From: Halosimplex carlsbadense 2-9-1
GTDB lineage: Archaea > Halobacteriota > Halobacteria > Halobacteriales > Haloarculaceae
DNA length: 58,965 bases
NCBI RefSeq assembly: GCF_000337455.1
Contig: NZ_AOIU01000011.1
Location: forward strand, 1,433-60,397
Direction of reading: 5' to 3'
Shown: positions 17,957 through 27,211 of the stretch, one piece after another
Numbering within the stretch: position 1 is the first letter of the stretch
Layout of the letters: each line of letters starts with the position of its first letter
Position numbers and translations under genes: made by a program
Notes under the pieces: generated by a model
The model's database searches: none
The model's input: only the letters and a program-made list of their open reading frames with translations
What the model was told of the DNA's origin: nothing

Positions 17957-19696
17957 ATGCGACTCACCGGCCCCGCAGACGCGAACGCGGTCGTCTTCGA
18001 CCCGGAGACGGCCGAACTTGCCGTCGAGCGAGCGGACACGACGCTCGTCACGCCCTCCGAACTCCCCGTGGGGAAACTCGCCCGGCAGCTCCACGGTGTC
18101 GACTGGACCGGCGCCGCGATATCGGTCGGCGACCCCACCGAGGTCGCCGAGGACTACGCCCTCCCGAAGGGGAAAGCGCGCGAGCGAGGGCATCGGGCGG
18201 TCGAGCGCACGGTCACCTACGACCACCCCGACGCCGACGGCGTCGTCGAGGTGGACCTGCGCGCCGCCGTCGAGGGCGTGGCCGTCCGCTATCGGATCAC
18301 CGGGACGGCGATGGAGATACACACCGGTGACGAGACCACGCTGTCGCTCCCTCGCGACACCGTCTCCTGGCTGACACCGTTCGATAAGGCACACGAGGCC
18401 AGCGCCCGCCAGCAGCCCATCCGCGAGACCGACGGCGAGTACTGCACGCCCGGCCTGTTTCGGGTCGACGACGAGTGGCTGCTGCTGGCCGAGGCCGGCG
18501 CCGACGGCGACTACGCCGCGGCCCGCCTCGTCGCCGAGGAGTCGGGGATGACCTTCGGTCTCCCCCAGACGCAGATGAACGCCCACTTTCCGCTGGAGAC
18601 GCCCTGGCGCGTCGCGATCACCGGCGACCTGGCCGACATCGTCGAGTCAACGCTGGTGACCGACCTCGTCGCTGGCTCGGATATCGACGACGACTGGGTC
18701 GAACCGGGCCGCGTCGCGTGGTCGTGGTGGTCCGAATCGGACAGCCCCGACGACTTCGCCCGCCAGCGCGAGTATATCGACTACGCCGCCGTCCGCGGCT
18801 GGGAGTACGTCCTCGTCGACGCCGGGTGGCCCCGCCGCCGCGATGAGATGCCGGACCTGATCGACTACGCAGCGGAGCGCGGCGTCGACGTGCTCCTCTG
18901 GACCCACTGGACGGACGTGAACACCGAGTCCAAGCGCGAAGAGCGCCTCCCGACGTGGGCCGAGTGGGGCGCCGCCGGCATCAAGGTCGACTTCATGGAC
19001 GCCGACGACCAGGGGCGGCTCCAGTTCTACGACGCCCTCGCCGAAGCGGCCGCCGACCACGAGTTGCTCGTGAACTTCCACGGCTCCGTGGTCCCGACGG
19101 GGCTCCAACGGCGCTACCCCCACGTGATGACCTACGAGGGCGTCATGGGCGCCGAGTACTACAAGTGGTCGACGGTTACGCCCGAGCACAACTGCACCCT
19201 CCCGTTCACCCGCAACGTCGTCGGGCCGATGGACTACACACCCGTGACGTTCTCCGCCGACGCTGCACAGACCACACCCGGCCACGAACTCGCGCTGTCG
19301 GTCGTCTTCGAGTCGCCGCTCCAGCACTTCGCCGACTCCATCGACGAGTACGGCGCTCGACCCGAAGCGGAGGGGTTCCTCGAAGCGGCCCCCGCCGCGT
19401 GGGACGAGACGCGCCTCGTCGGTGGGTACCCCGGCGTCGAGGCGACCGTCGCCCGCCGGGACGGCGAGGAGTGGTTCCTCGGGGCGATCACGGCCGGGCC
19501 ACAGCGGATCGTCACCGTCGACTGCTCGTTCCTGGGGAGCGGCGACGCCGACTCCGACGAGGAGTGGACCGCCCACGTGGTTCGAGACGAGGGAGACGGC
19601 ACGCTCGAAGCCGAGCAGTGGACGGTCACTGGCGACGAGGCGCTGGACGTGGTGGTCCCCGAGAATGGCGGGTTCGCGGCGCGGTTCGAGCGGTAA
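17957..19696 (+). CDS. Glycoside hydrolase family 97 enzyme (alpha-glucosidase/alpha-galactosidase type)
   Basis: A 579-aa GH97-like protein. The N-terminal part is the beta-sandwich domain; the middle is a (beta/alpha)8 barrel with WSWWSESDSPDDF, GWEYVLVDAGW, GIKVDFMDADDQ (Asp345, the position of the retaining nucleophile) and YPHVMTYEGVMGAEY (Glu394 and a nearby Glu). GPMDYTPVTFS and a C-terminal beta domain complete it. GH97 enzymes act on alpha-glucosides or alpha-galactosides. No signal peptide is seen, so it is probably cytoplasmic, unlike the secreted SusB type. The ATG at 17957 is chosen because the upstream extension lacks family similarity. Confidence 0.88.
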   Translation: MRLTGPADANAVVFDPETAELAVERADTTLVTPSELPVGKLARQLHGVDWTGAAISVGDPTEVAEDYALPKGKARERGHRAVERTVTYDHPDADGVVEVDLRAAVEGVAVRYRITGTAMEIHTGDETTLSLPRDTVSWLTPFDKAHEASARQQPIRETDGEYCTPGLFRVDDEWLLLAEAGADGDYAAARLVAEESGMTFGLPQTQMNAHFPLETPWRVAITGDLADIVESTLVTDLVAGSDIDDDWVEPGRVAWSWWSESDSPDDFARQREYIDYAAVRGWEYVLVDAGWPRRRDEMPDLIDYAAERGVDVLLWTHWTDVNTESKREERLPTWAEWGAAGIKVDFMDADDQGRLQFYDALAEAAADHELLVNFHGSVVPTGLQRRYPHVMTYEGVMGAEYYKWSTVTPEHNCTLPFTRNVVGPMDYTPVTFSADAAQTTPGHELALSVVFESPLQHFADSIDEYGARPEAEGFLEAAPAAWDETRLVGGYPGVEATVARRDGEEWFLGAITAGPQRIVTVDCSFLGSGDADSDEEWTAHVVRDEGDGTLEAEQWTVTGDEALDVVVPENGGFAARFER

Positions 19697-19722
19697 GGTC
19701 CTCGGGTTCGCCGCGTTCCGGG

Positions 19723-19830
19723 TGGCGGTATCTCGACCTGCTGTCCGACCGCGAGAACGGTCTCGTCTACGAGAATACCGACGACGTGTCCACCGCCGTC
19801 GCAGAACTTGCCGCGGAAATCGAACGATAG
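19723..19830 (+). pseudogene. Possible 3' remnant of a glycosyltransferase gene
   Basis: After the GH97 stop, a 35-codon stretch in another frame reads WRYLDLLSDRENGLVYEN then TDDVSTAVAELAAEIER. The ENGLVYE...DV...LA pattern resembles the C-terminal donor-binding end of GT4-type glycosyltransferases. No 5' part is present, so it would be a truncated relic next to the sugar hydrolase. The stretch is short and the call is tentative. Confidence 0.35.
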
Positions 19831-19928
19831 TGGAGTCTGACCGCCGCGCAATGGACACAGTTATTCGGGGAGAGAGATAACACCGCTCCACCAGCCATGC
19901 GCCACGCACACACGAAGCGGGTGATCCG

Positions 19929-21107
19929 ATGCGAGTCGTAGTGAAGTTCGGGGGCACGAGTCTCGGGAACGGCGCGCGCGTCACGCGGGCGGCCGACTCC
20001 ATCGCGCAAGCGATCGAGAACGGCCACGAGGTCGCCGTCGTCGCCAGCGCGATGGGGTCGACGACCGACGACCTGCTCGACGACATCAACTACGAGGCCG
20101 AGGACGCCGACCGCGCCGAGATCGTCTCCATGGGCGAACGGACCTCCGTCCGGATGCTCAAAGGGGCCCTCGCCGCTCGCGGCATCGACGCCGACTTCTT
20201 CGAGCCCGGCAGCGAGGGATGGCCGATCATCACCGACGAGTACGGCGAGGTCGACGTCGACGAGACGAAGAGACGTGCCAGCGCGCTCGGCGGCCAGCTC
20301 TCCGACGTAGTGCCGGTCATCACCGGCTTCCTCGCCCAGGACCACCAGGGCAACGTCACCACGCTCGGTCGCGGCGGCTCGGACACCTCCGCCGTCATGC
20401 TCGGCAAGTTCATGGACGCCGACGAGGTCGTCATCGTCACCGACGTCGAGGGCGTCATGACCGGGGACCCCCGCGTCGTCGAGGGCGCCCGCAACGTCGG
20501 CGAGATCACCGTCGACGAACTGCGTTCGCTGTCGTTCCGCGGCGCCGAAGTCGTCGCCCCCTCCGCGCTGTCGTACAAGGACGCCGACCTTGGCGTCCGG
20601 GTCGTCCACTACCAGCACGACGACCTGCTCACCGGCGGCACGTCCATCGAGGGCGAATTCCAGAACCTCATCGACCTGCAGGAAGAGCGACTGGCCTGCG
20701 TCACCGTCGCCGGCCGCGCGATCCGCAACAGCCCGGGCATCCTCGCCGATCTGGCCGCCGCGCTGGGCGACGAGGGGATCAACATCGACGCCAACTCCTC
20801 GGGGATGGACTCGATCACCTTCTACGTCGACGCCGAGGACGCCGAGGACGCCGAGGCGCTGCTGCACGACGAGGTCGTCGACGGCGAGGCGCTCTCCAGC
20901 GTCACCGTCGAGGACGACATCGCCGTCGTCCGCGTCACCGGCAGCGACCTGCCCAACCAGCCCGGCATCGTCAAGCGCACCATCGATCCCGTCTCGGAGG
21001 CTCACATCCACCTCTACGACGTGATCACCTCCGCGACCTCCGTCTCCGTGTTCGTCCCCTGGGACGACCGCGAGCAGACGCTCAAGCTCGTCCAGGACGT
21101 GTTCTGA
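19929..21107 (+). CDS. lysC: Aspartate kinase
   Basis: A 392-aa aspartokinase, which phosphorylates Asp at the head of the Lys/Thr/Met pathway. The kinase start VVVKFGGTSLGNG, the ITGFLAQDHQGNVTTLGRGG segment, and the VTDVEGVMTGDPR and GAEVVAPSALSY motifs are all present. Two ACT domains follow (about 265-392, with NSPGILADLAAALGDEGINI and NQPGIVKRTI), so feedback by an amino acid is expected. The ATG at 19929 begins directly with the first strand of the kinase fold. It is monocistronic in this window. Confidence 0.95.
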   Translation: MRVVVKFGGTSLGNGARVTRAADSIAQAIENGHEVAVVASAMGSTTDDLLDDINYEAEDADRAEIVSMGERTSVRMLKGALAARGIDADFFEPGSEGWPIITDEYGEVDVDETKRRASALGGQLSDVVPVITGFLAQDHQGNVTTLGRGGSDTSAVMLGKFMDADEVVIVTDVEGVMTGDPRVVEGARNVGEITVDELRSLSFRGAEVVAPSALSYKDADLGVRVVHYQHDDLLTGGTSIEGEFQNLIDLQEERLACVTVAGRAIRNSPGILADLAAALGDEGINIDANSSGMDSITFYVDAEDAEDAEALLHDEVVDGEALSSVTVEDDIAVVRVTGSDLPNQPGIVKRTIDPVSEAHIHLYDVITSATSVSVFVPWDDREQTLKLVQDVF

Positions 21108-21317
21108 GACGGCGTATTGCGAGACAGCCCGGGCGACGGTTGGGCGCGTGACCAAGTCGCCGAGCGCGTGTTCGTCGCGAGCGAACCCGCCGAGTCGCCG
21201 GCGTTGGGCGAGCGGGTACCCGCCGATGGACGGACCTGCCCGTCACGGGCCGGACGCGCTCACCGTCGCACTGTCCTGTCGGACATCAAATAAGCCCGTC
21301 CCGGGCGGAGGTGGTGT

Positions 21318-22670
21318 ATGCGCTCGTACGCCACGCGGATGGCAACTCCCGTCGATCTCCCCTCGCGCGAGGAGCGCGCGGCGGCCCTCGAATCGGCCGG
21401 CTACAACCTCTTCGACGTGGCGGCCGACCGGGTGTTCGTCGACTTGCTGACCGACAGCGGGACCGGAACGATGAGCGACGCCCAGTGGGCGGCCGTGCTC
21501 CGGGGCGACGAGTCCTACGCCGGGTCGTCGTCGTTCCGGCGACTCCGCGAGGCCGTCGCCGACGTGATGGGCTTCGACCGCGTCGTCCCCGCTCACCAGG
21601 GTCGGGGCGCCGAGAACGTCCTGTACGGAACGCTCGTCGCCGAGGGCGACCGCGTCCTCAACAACACGCACTTCGACACGACCCGCGCCCACGTCGCCGC
21701 CAACGGCGGCGAGGCCGTCGACTGTCCGGACCCGGCCGCCAGCGAGCCCGACGCCAACGACCCGTTCAAGGGGAACTTCGACGTCGAGGCCGGCCGCGCG
21801 GCCGTCGACGAGGTCGGTGCGGCGAACGTCTCGGTCGTCGTCCTGACGATCACGAACAACTCCGCGGCGGGCCAGCCGGTTAGCGTCGAAAACACCCGCG
21901 AGGTGGCCGCCTTCGCCGACGAGATCGGCGCCACCTTCGTGATCGACGCCTGCCGTTTCGCCGAGAACGCCCACTTCGTCACCGAACGCGAGCCCGAGTT
22001 CGCCGACGCGACCGCCGCCGAAGTCGCCCGCGAGCAACTCGGGTACGCCGACGCTATCGTGATGAGCGGCAAGAAGGACGGGCTCGTCAACATCGGCGGC
22101 TTCGTCGCCGTCGACGGCGGCCTCGACGACCTGTTCGAGCGGGCGAAACAGCGGGCGATCCTCTACGAGGGCTTTCCCACCTACGGCGGGCTGGCGGGCC
22201 GGGATCTGGAGGCGATGGCCGTCGGCCTGCGCGAGGCGGTCGACGACGACTACCTCGCCCACCGCGTCGGTCAAGTCGCCGAACTCGGCGCCGAACTCGC
22301 CGCGGCGGGGCTCCCCGTCTACGAACCCGTCGGCGGCCACGCCGTCTACGTCGACGCCGGCGCCGCCCTCGATCACGTTCCGTCGTCGGACTTTCCGGGG
22401 CAGGCGCTCGCTTGCGAGCTGTATCTGGAGGGCGGGGTCCGAACCGTGGAACTCGGGAGCTTCGCGTTCCCCGAGACCGAGCGGCCGGAGTACGTCCGCT
22501 TCGCGGTCCCACGGCGCACCTATCACCGCGAACACTTCGAACACGTCGGCGAGACGGCCGCGGCCGTCGTCGACCGGGCCGACGAGCTGACGGGGTTCGA
22601 GGTGGTCGACGAGCCGCCCATGAAAGAGTTGCGCCACTTCTCGGCGGACTTGCGGCCGCTCGACGGGTGA
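21318..22670 (+). CDS. tnaA: Tryptophanase / beta-eliminating lyase
   Basis: A 450-aa fold-type I PLP lyase of the tryptophanase/tyrosine phenol-lyase family. Characteristic segments are SGTGTMSDAQWAAVLRGDE, the HQGRGAENVL loop, NNTHFDTTRAHVAANGG, TITNNSAAGQPVS, DACRFAENAHFV and the PLP-lysine site MSGKKDGLVNIGG (Lys252 or Lys253). The likely reaction splits Trp to indole, pyruvate and ammonia; a tyrosine phenol-lyase activity cannot be excluded. The ATG at 21318 has a GGAGGTG Shine-Dalgarno 5 nt upstream and an AAATAAG TATA-like box at about 21287. Confidence 0.9.
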   Translation: MRSYATRMATPVDLPSREERAAALESAGYNLFDVAADRVFVDLLTDSGTGTMSDAQWAAVLRGDESYAGSSSFRRLREAVADVMGFDRVVPAHQGRGAENVLYGTLVAEGDRVLNNTHFDTTRAHVAANGGEAVDCPDPAASEPDANDPFKGNFDVEAGRAAVDEVGAANVSVVVLTITNNSAAGQPVSVENTREVAAFADEIGATFVIDACRFAENAHFVTEREPEFADATAAEVAREQLGYADAIVMSGKKDGLVNIGGFVAVDGGLDDLFERAKQRAILYEGFPTYGGLAGRDLEAMAVGLREAVDDDYLAHRVGQVAELGAELAAAGLPVYEPVGGHAVYVDAGAALDHVPSSDFPGQALACELYLEGGVRTVELGSFAFPETERPEYVRFAVPRRTYHREHFEHVGETAAAVVDRADELTGFEVVDEPPMKELRHFSADLRPLDG

Positions 22671-22749
22671 TTTCCGGCCGACTTCGAGGGAGCGAGTAGG
22701 GTTGGGTTCGGACGGCGACCGTGGTCGGGACGGGGCGCCTATCTGTCGC

Positions 22750-23076
22750 TCACTTCGATATTCGACTGTACGAGACACCAACGACGACGGCTCCGACCAT
22801 CATCGCACCGATCCATCGGACAACGCTGCCATAGGAGAGTAACGGGAGCGCAACGAGTGAGACGAACGCCAGTGATAGACGGACTACTTCGGGGCCTTCG
22901 GCGGCGATGTAGACCGTTCCAGCGACTACGAGACCGATCCCTAGGGCAGCGAGGAGTGACGTGAACCCGAACGAATCTCGGAAGACGAGGCCCACGATAG
23001 CGAACAAGAGACCGATGAGGACGATACTCGACTCGGAGACCGTGGGTGTGCTTCGATTCTCTTGGAGGGCGTCCAT
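22750..23076 (-). CDS. Hypothetical four-helix membrane protein
   Basis: A 108-aa protein with about four hydrophobic helices (SIVLIGLLFAIVGLVF, LLAALGIGLVVAGTVYI, LSLAFVSLVALPLLSY, IGAMMVGAVVVGVSY) and short loops. I do not recognise a family. Codon use is somewhat less G+C-biased than its neighbours. The ATG at 23076 is chosen; the frame continues upstream only as low-complexity Arg-rich sequence. It lies between tnaA and a phosphoesterase gene without obvious operon linkage. Confidence 0.6.
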   Translation of the reverse strand: MDALQENRSTPTVSESSIVLIGLLFAIVGLVFRDSFGFTSLLAALGIGLVVAGTVYIAAEGPEVVRLSLAFVSLVALPLLSYGSVVRWIGAMMVGAVVVGVSYSRISK

Positions 23077-23222
23077 GCGTGATATACCAGCACTCGTACT
23101 ACCTAAGATTCTGTCGTTCAGTGCGCGCCCCGAATCTCGCACGCGCCTCTGAAGACAGCCGTTTCGAACACGATTGCCAGTAGTCAGTACGTACGCGAAA
23201 CCGAACACAGTCGGAGCGGGGC

Positions 23223-23930
23223 TCACTGTCCGGAGCGCAGTCGGGTCCCGATCCGCAGCGGCAGATCGGCCTCGCGGACGGCGTCGACGACGCGGTCCAC
23301 GTCGTACTCGACGCGACGGGCCTCGATCTCGCGGCTGTCGAAGTCGACCAACGAGTACGCCGCTCTGGGGTCGCCGTCGCGCGGTTGCCCGACCGCGCCC
23401 GGATTCAGTATCAGCCCCTCGTCGAAGAACTCGTGGCCCTGGACGTGCGTGTGGCCCGTCACGAGCACCTCCTCGTCGCCGAGCATGTCGGGCTCGTACT
23501 CCTCGGGGTAGGTGTAGCGGTCGGGGTCGTTGGGGTGGCCGTGGACGATGCGCAGCCGGCGGTCGCAGACGACCCGCTGTTCGGGCAACTCCCCGAGCCA
23601 CTCCAGTTGGTCGTCGGTGCAGGTCTCGCGGGCGTGGTCGACCGCGGCGGCGGCCATGTCGTTGAAGCCGTAGGCCTGGTCGAACGCGACCGCCCGGTCG
23701 TGGTTGCCCATCACCGTCGGAACCTCGCCGTCCGGCAGCATCGCCGCCGCCTCGTCGCTCAGCCCGTGGTCGCCCTCGCCACGGATCGCCGCCGCGCACT
23801 CGGCGTGCCAGGGGTTGTACCCGACCACGTCGCCCGCACAGACGAGCAGGTCCACCGACGGCATGTCCTCCAGCACCGCCTCCAGCGCCACGAGATTCCC
23901 GTGAATATCCGAGATGACGCCCACCTTCAT
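23223..23930 (-). CDS. Metallophosphoesterase (YfcE/MJ0936-like)
   Basis: A 235-aa calcineurin-like phosphoesterase with all metal-site motifs: SDIHGN (residues 7-12), CAGDVVGY, VMGNHD, VHGHPND and VTGHTHVQG. Members hydrolyse phosphomonoesters or phosphodiesters with a dinuclear metal site; the physiological substrate is unknown. The protein is cytoplasmic with a normal length for archaeal members. The ATG at 23930 begins MKVGVISDIHGN directly at the fold; the longer upstream frame is Arg-rich noise. Confidence 0.92.
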   Translation of the reverse strand: MKVGVISDIHGNLVALEAVLEDMPSVDLLVCAGDVVGYNPWHAECAAAIRGEGDHGLSDEAAAMLPDGEVPTVMGNHDRAVAFDQAYGFNDMAAAAVDHARETCTDDQLEWLGELPEQRVVCDRRLRIVHGHPNDPDRYTYPEEYEPDMLGDEEVLVTGHTHVQGHEFFDEGLILNPGAVGQPRDGDPRAAYSLVDFDSREIEARRVEYDVDRVVDAVREADLPLRIGTRLRSGQ

Positions 23931-24047
23931 GGCCTGGCCTGCGCACCCCTCGGTCTTAGTAGTACGGCAAAATCCTGTCAGAAATCGGTTTTTTCGGAGT
24001 GCGCACCGACGCCCGCGAGGCGGGGAGTGCGGTGCCGACCGCGACCG

Positions 24048-24147
24048 GCGACCGAAGGGAGCCGAGAGCAGGGCGACCCGCCTCGCTTTGAGGGCTCGCG
24101 CGCGTGGCTTACTCGTCCTCGCTTGGTTCACGGCTCCCTGCGGTCGC
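24048..24147. repeat. Imperfect inverted repeat in intergenic/3' region of purO
   Basis: GCGACCGAAGGGAGCCG (24048-24064) and CGGCTCCCTGCGGTCGC (24131-24147) pair with one mismatch around a 66-nt loop. This resembles the extragenic palindromes common in haloarchaeal genomes. It lies between the divergently oriented 5' end of the phosphoesterase gene and the 3' end of purO. Confidence 0.5.
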
Positions 24148-24176
24148 CGTTCACTTCGAGAGCTTGTTCCCTGCGG

Positions 24177-24800
24177 TCACTCGCCCTCGCTACCGTTGTA
24201 GATGGCCGTCTCGAACCCGCCCGCGCTGTCGCCGGAGACACCGACGGCACAGACCTCGTGTTCGAGGTCCATCTGGTAGACTTCGCTGGCGGCCGCGGCG
24301 GCGTCGGTCGCGTCGAAGTCGACCGGTTCCGGGCTGTCCTTCTCGTAGGTGGCGACGAGCGTCGGTTCGGTGAGCTCCTCGACGAGCAGGGCGTCGCGGC
24401 GGACGGTCCCGATCACGGCGCCGGGGCCGTCGGCGTTCGTACTCGGATCGTCCGCGTCGACGCCGACGATCCCCGCGACGCGCGGGGTGTCGTAGTCGTC
24501 CTTCTCGAAGTCCAGCGCCAGTAGCGGCTCGGCGACGGCGTCGCGGGCGGGGTAGCCCAACTCGAGCTTCTCGGCGATGGGGTCGACGTGCGAGCCGTTG
24601 CCGATCACGGCGCCGTTGTCCGTGAGTCGGAGGCAGTTGTACTCGACGTAGGGGTTGTCCGTCTCGGGGGCGTCGGCCGTCGGGCCGACGGTGACGGTGC
24701 CCGGCTCGCGGCCGGTCGCTTTCCTGTTCGGGAACGAGCGCGAGGAGACGCGGTAGGCGCCCACTTCCGGCGCGACGACGACGAAACGTCCGACGTACAT
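24177..24800 (-). CDS. purO: Archaeal IMP cyclohydrolase
   Basis: A 207-aa PurO-type enzyme, which closes FAICAR to IMP, the last step of de novo purine synthesis in archaea that lack bacterial PurH cyclohydrolase. It starts [20 protein letters not shown] and contains [26 protein letters not shown] and the C-terminal [18 protein letters not shown], all typical of PurO in haloarchaea. The Ntn-hydrolase-like fold has no signal peptide. The ATG at 24800 matches the family start exactly. Confidence 0.93.
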   Translation of the reverse strand: MYVGRFVVVAPEVGAYRVSSRSFPNRKATGREPGTVTVGPTADAPETDNPYVEYNCLRLTDNGAVIGNGSHVDPIAEKLELGYPARDAVAEPLLALDFEKDDYDTPRVAGIVGVDADDPSTNADGPGAVIGTVRRDALLVEELTEPTLVATYEKDSPEPVDFDATDAAAAASEVYQMDLEHEVCAVGVSGDSAGGFETAIYNGSEGE

Positions 24801-24921
24801 GGCCAATCGTCGGCCCCAGGATCGAAAGTAGGTGTCGATACGGTGCGAAGCGTCGCGGGTTCGGTCCCCGTCGCCGGACGGGAACGCGGGGGTTATGCCC
24901 ATCGCCCGCGTGGATCCGTCG

Positions 24922-25641
24922 ATGACAGCAGGGCTCGACGCGGACGTGGTCGGCGCCGACGCCGCCGCCGACCGCCGGGACGAACTGGTCGCGCAGGTCA
25001 CCGACCACGCCGGCCGCATCGCGCGCGAACTCGCCCGCCTCCAGGGCGGCGACTACGGTCAGCGGGAGTTCGACACCGACGGCGGGACGTGGACGCTCAA
25101 GTACGAGGGCGGCGACGTCGACTACCTCCGCTTCGACGGCCGCGGCGACGACGTCTACGTCGTCTCCACCAAGCAACCGCCCGACCCCGAGGCGCTCGCC
25201 CGGGCCATGGCCGACTACGACGCCTTCGTCGAAGCCTTCAACGAGTACGTCCGCTCACTCGACGGCGTCCTCGACGACACCGCCGACGAGCTCCCGGCCA
25301 TCGAGTCCGTCGACTCCGTAGTCGAGGCCCGCGAGCGCATCCTCTCGCGGATGCGCGAGACCTGCGACCTGATGGCCGAGCAGCTCAACCGCGTCGAGGG
25401 AAACGACTACGGGACGTTTTCCGCTCGTGTGGGCAGTTCCCGCTGGGAGCTGAAGTGGGAGGAGAACCGCGCCAGCTACCTCCGCGTCGGCGGCGAGGGC
25501 GGCGTGTACCTCCTCTCGCAGTACCAGCCGCCCGCCCCGAAGGACCTGCGCGCTCACGCCGACGGGTTCTCCGGGTTCGTCGACGCGTTTAACGAGCATG
25601 TTTCGGAGATCTCTGAGTCGCTCGACACTGTCGAGTTGTAG
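24922..25641 (+). CDS. Hypothetical protein made of two tandem homologous domains
   Basis: A 239-aa acidic soluble protein. It contains two ~105-residue repeats: the first reads [20 protein letters not shown] with [15 protein letters not shown] and [17 protein letters not shown]; the second reads [20 protein letters not shown] with [15 protein letters not shown] and [17 protein letters not shown]. Each unit is helix, beta-meander, helix. I do not recognise the family. The ATG at 24922 is favoured over ATG 24895 because the first repeat begins just after it. It is divergent from purO. Confidence 0.7.
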   Translation: MTAGLDADVVGADAAADRRDELVAQVTDHAGRIARELARLQGGDYGQREFDTDGGTWTLKYEGGDVDYLRFDGRGDDVYVVSTKQPPDPEALARAMADYDAFVEAFNEYVRSLDGVLDDTADELPAIESVDSVVEARERILSRMRETCDLMAEQLNRVEGNDYGTFSARVGSSRWELKWEENRASYLRVGGEGGVYLLSQYQPPAPKDLRAHADGFSGFVDAFNEHVSEISESLDTVEL

Positions 25642-25987
25642 CGCGAGGTGGCTGTTCTGTGGTCGGTAGATATATTTTAGCTGTACCTGGGTCAGCCGCG
25701 ACTTCCGAAGAATGCCGAAAGCCCTCGGTCCGCTCGCGGCCGCTGAGCGGGATATTCTCGCTTCCCTCGGTCGCTCGAATCGTGCCACGCTCAGCGACTA
25801 AACGGAACGCGAGCGGACCTCGCCCTTTCAGTCCGCCAGGGGCAGGGCCGCGATCACACCGTACAGCACCGCAGACGGCCACACGCCTCCCCAGCCGGTT
25901 GCGATGCTCGCAAGCTGCGCTTCTCATCCCTCGCACGGTTACGGTCGCGCGCATGAAAGCGCGCGCCACCTGTAAAATTATAGTCTG
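25642..25987. other. Intergenic region with palindromic element
   Basis: No gene is supported. An A+T-rich TAGATATATTTTAG stretch near 25665-25680 is followed by an imperfect inverted repeat (25716-25738 with 25808-25830, core CGCGAGCGGACC). GAAAGCCC/CCCTTTC-like ends resemble the larger palindrome at 44156-44431, suggesting a related extragenic repeat family. Further hairpins (GCGCGC...GCGCGC near 25945-25965) lie before the downstream dehydrogenase stop. Confidence 0.4.
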
Positions 25988-27130
25988 CTACAACTCCACG
26001 GCCGTCGATTCCGACTTTTCGGCGATCTCCTCGGCGGTCAACTCGCGGCCGGCCTCCTGCGAGAGGTAGATGCCCTCCATGATGCGCATGGAGTTGAGCG
26101 CGAGCGCGCCGGTGTCGATGGGGTCGTCGGCGTCGCCCTCGATGGTGTCGATCCAGTGGGCGAACTGGTCGCCGGTATCGGTGGGCTCGTAGCCGTCGCC
26201 GGCGATGAGGCCCTGGCGGCGCTCGTACTCGTCCAGATCCAGCGAGACGGTCGCCTCGTAGTCGCCCGTGGTGGTGTAGAACTCGAAGGGGTCCAGCTGC
26301 AGGCCGCCCTGCGAGCCGGCGACGACGCTGGGCCGGTCGGGGAGGTACATGTGCCAGGCGGCCCGGAGTTCCAGCACCGATCCGTCGGCCAGATGGGCCA
26401 TCCCGACGCCGGAGTCCTCCACGTCGTAGCCCGATTCGTCCAGCCGACCGGTGTAGGTGTCGCGGTTCTCGCCGACCTGCTCCTCGGCGTAGGCGTCGTC
26501 GGTCTTCTCGAAGGTGGCGCCACCGACCCGTTCCACGTCGGCGTTGCCGAGCAGGTACAGGAGCTGGCCGAGGACGTAGGTGCCGATGTCGATGACCGGG
26601 CCGCCGCCGGCCGAGTCCTTGGAGACGAAGCCGGGGGTGCCGTAGCCGTCGATGTACGGGCGACCGCGGCGGCGCGAGAAGACGCCGCGGGCGTAGTAGG
26701 GTTCGCCGAGTTCACCCTGATCGACGAGGCGACTGGCCGCGCGGGTCTCGTCGTTGAACAGGTCGTAGTTCTGGACGCCGATGTGGACGCCCGCGGCGTT
26801 GGCGGCCTCTGCCATGGCCTTCGCGTCGGTGTAGGTGGCGGCCATGGGCTTCTCGGTGAAGATGTGCGCCCCCGCGTCGGCGGCGGCCTCGGCGACCGGC
26901 CGGTGGAGGTTGTTGTGGACGCAGACGCTCACCGCGTCCAGGCCCGCGTCGTCGAGCATGTCCCGGAAGTCGCCGTACACGTCGGCGCCGTGGCTCGCTG
27001 CCAACTCGGCCGCCGCTTCCTCGTCGATGTCCGCGACGGCGACCACGTCAGCGCCGTCGACCTCGCCGTATGAGTCGGCGTGGGCCTGTCCGCGGTTGCC
27101 CGCGCCGACGATGCCGATATCGACTGTCAT
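25988..27130 (-). CDS. Gfo/Idh/MocA-family NAD(P)-dependent oxidoreductase
   Basis: A 380-aa dehydrogenase. The N-terminal Rossmann fold has VDIGIVGAGNRGQAHADSY, the family motif FTEKPMAATYTDA (catalytic Lys) and VCVHNNLHRPVA. The C-terminal alpha/beta domain holds GVFSRRRGRPYIDGYG and GGPVIDIGTYVLGQLLYLLG with the substrate-binding Asp-x-x-x-(His/Tyr) pattern. Members oxidise or reduce sugars, inositols or related polyols; the substrate is not deducible. The ATG at 27130 removes a short basic extension. A second member of the superfamily lies 1 kb away in the same orientation. Confidence 0.9.
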   Translation of the reverse strand: MTVDIGIVGAGNRGQAHADSYGEVDGADVVAVADIDEEAAAELAASHGADVYGDFRDMLDDAGLDAVSVCVHNNLHRPVAEAAADAGAHIFTEKPMAATYTDAKAMAEAANAAGVHIGVQNYDLFNDETRAASRLVDQGELGEPYYARGVFSRRRGRPYIDGYGTPGFVSKDSAGGGPVIDIGTYVLGQLLYLLGNADVERVGGATFEKTDDAYAEEQVGENRDTYTGRLDESGYDVEDSGVGMAHLADGSVLELRAAWHMYLPDRPSVVAGSQGGLQLDPFEFYTTTGDYEATVSLDLDEYERRQGLIAGDGYEPTDTGDQFAHWIDTIEGDADDPIDTGALALNSMRIMEGIYLSQEAGRELTAEEIAEKSESTAVEL

Positions 27131-27211
27131 GGACACGGATCGCGCGGGAACGGACAAGAACGCGCGCTTCCCGGAGAGTCGCGCCCCGACTCTCCGCCGG
27201 TTGCGGGCCGG

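Noticed and set aside
19767..21155. Antisense open frame opposite aspartate kinase
   Set aside because: The plus strand encodes a canonical aspartokinase; the antisense translation is low complexity.
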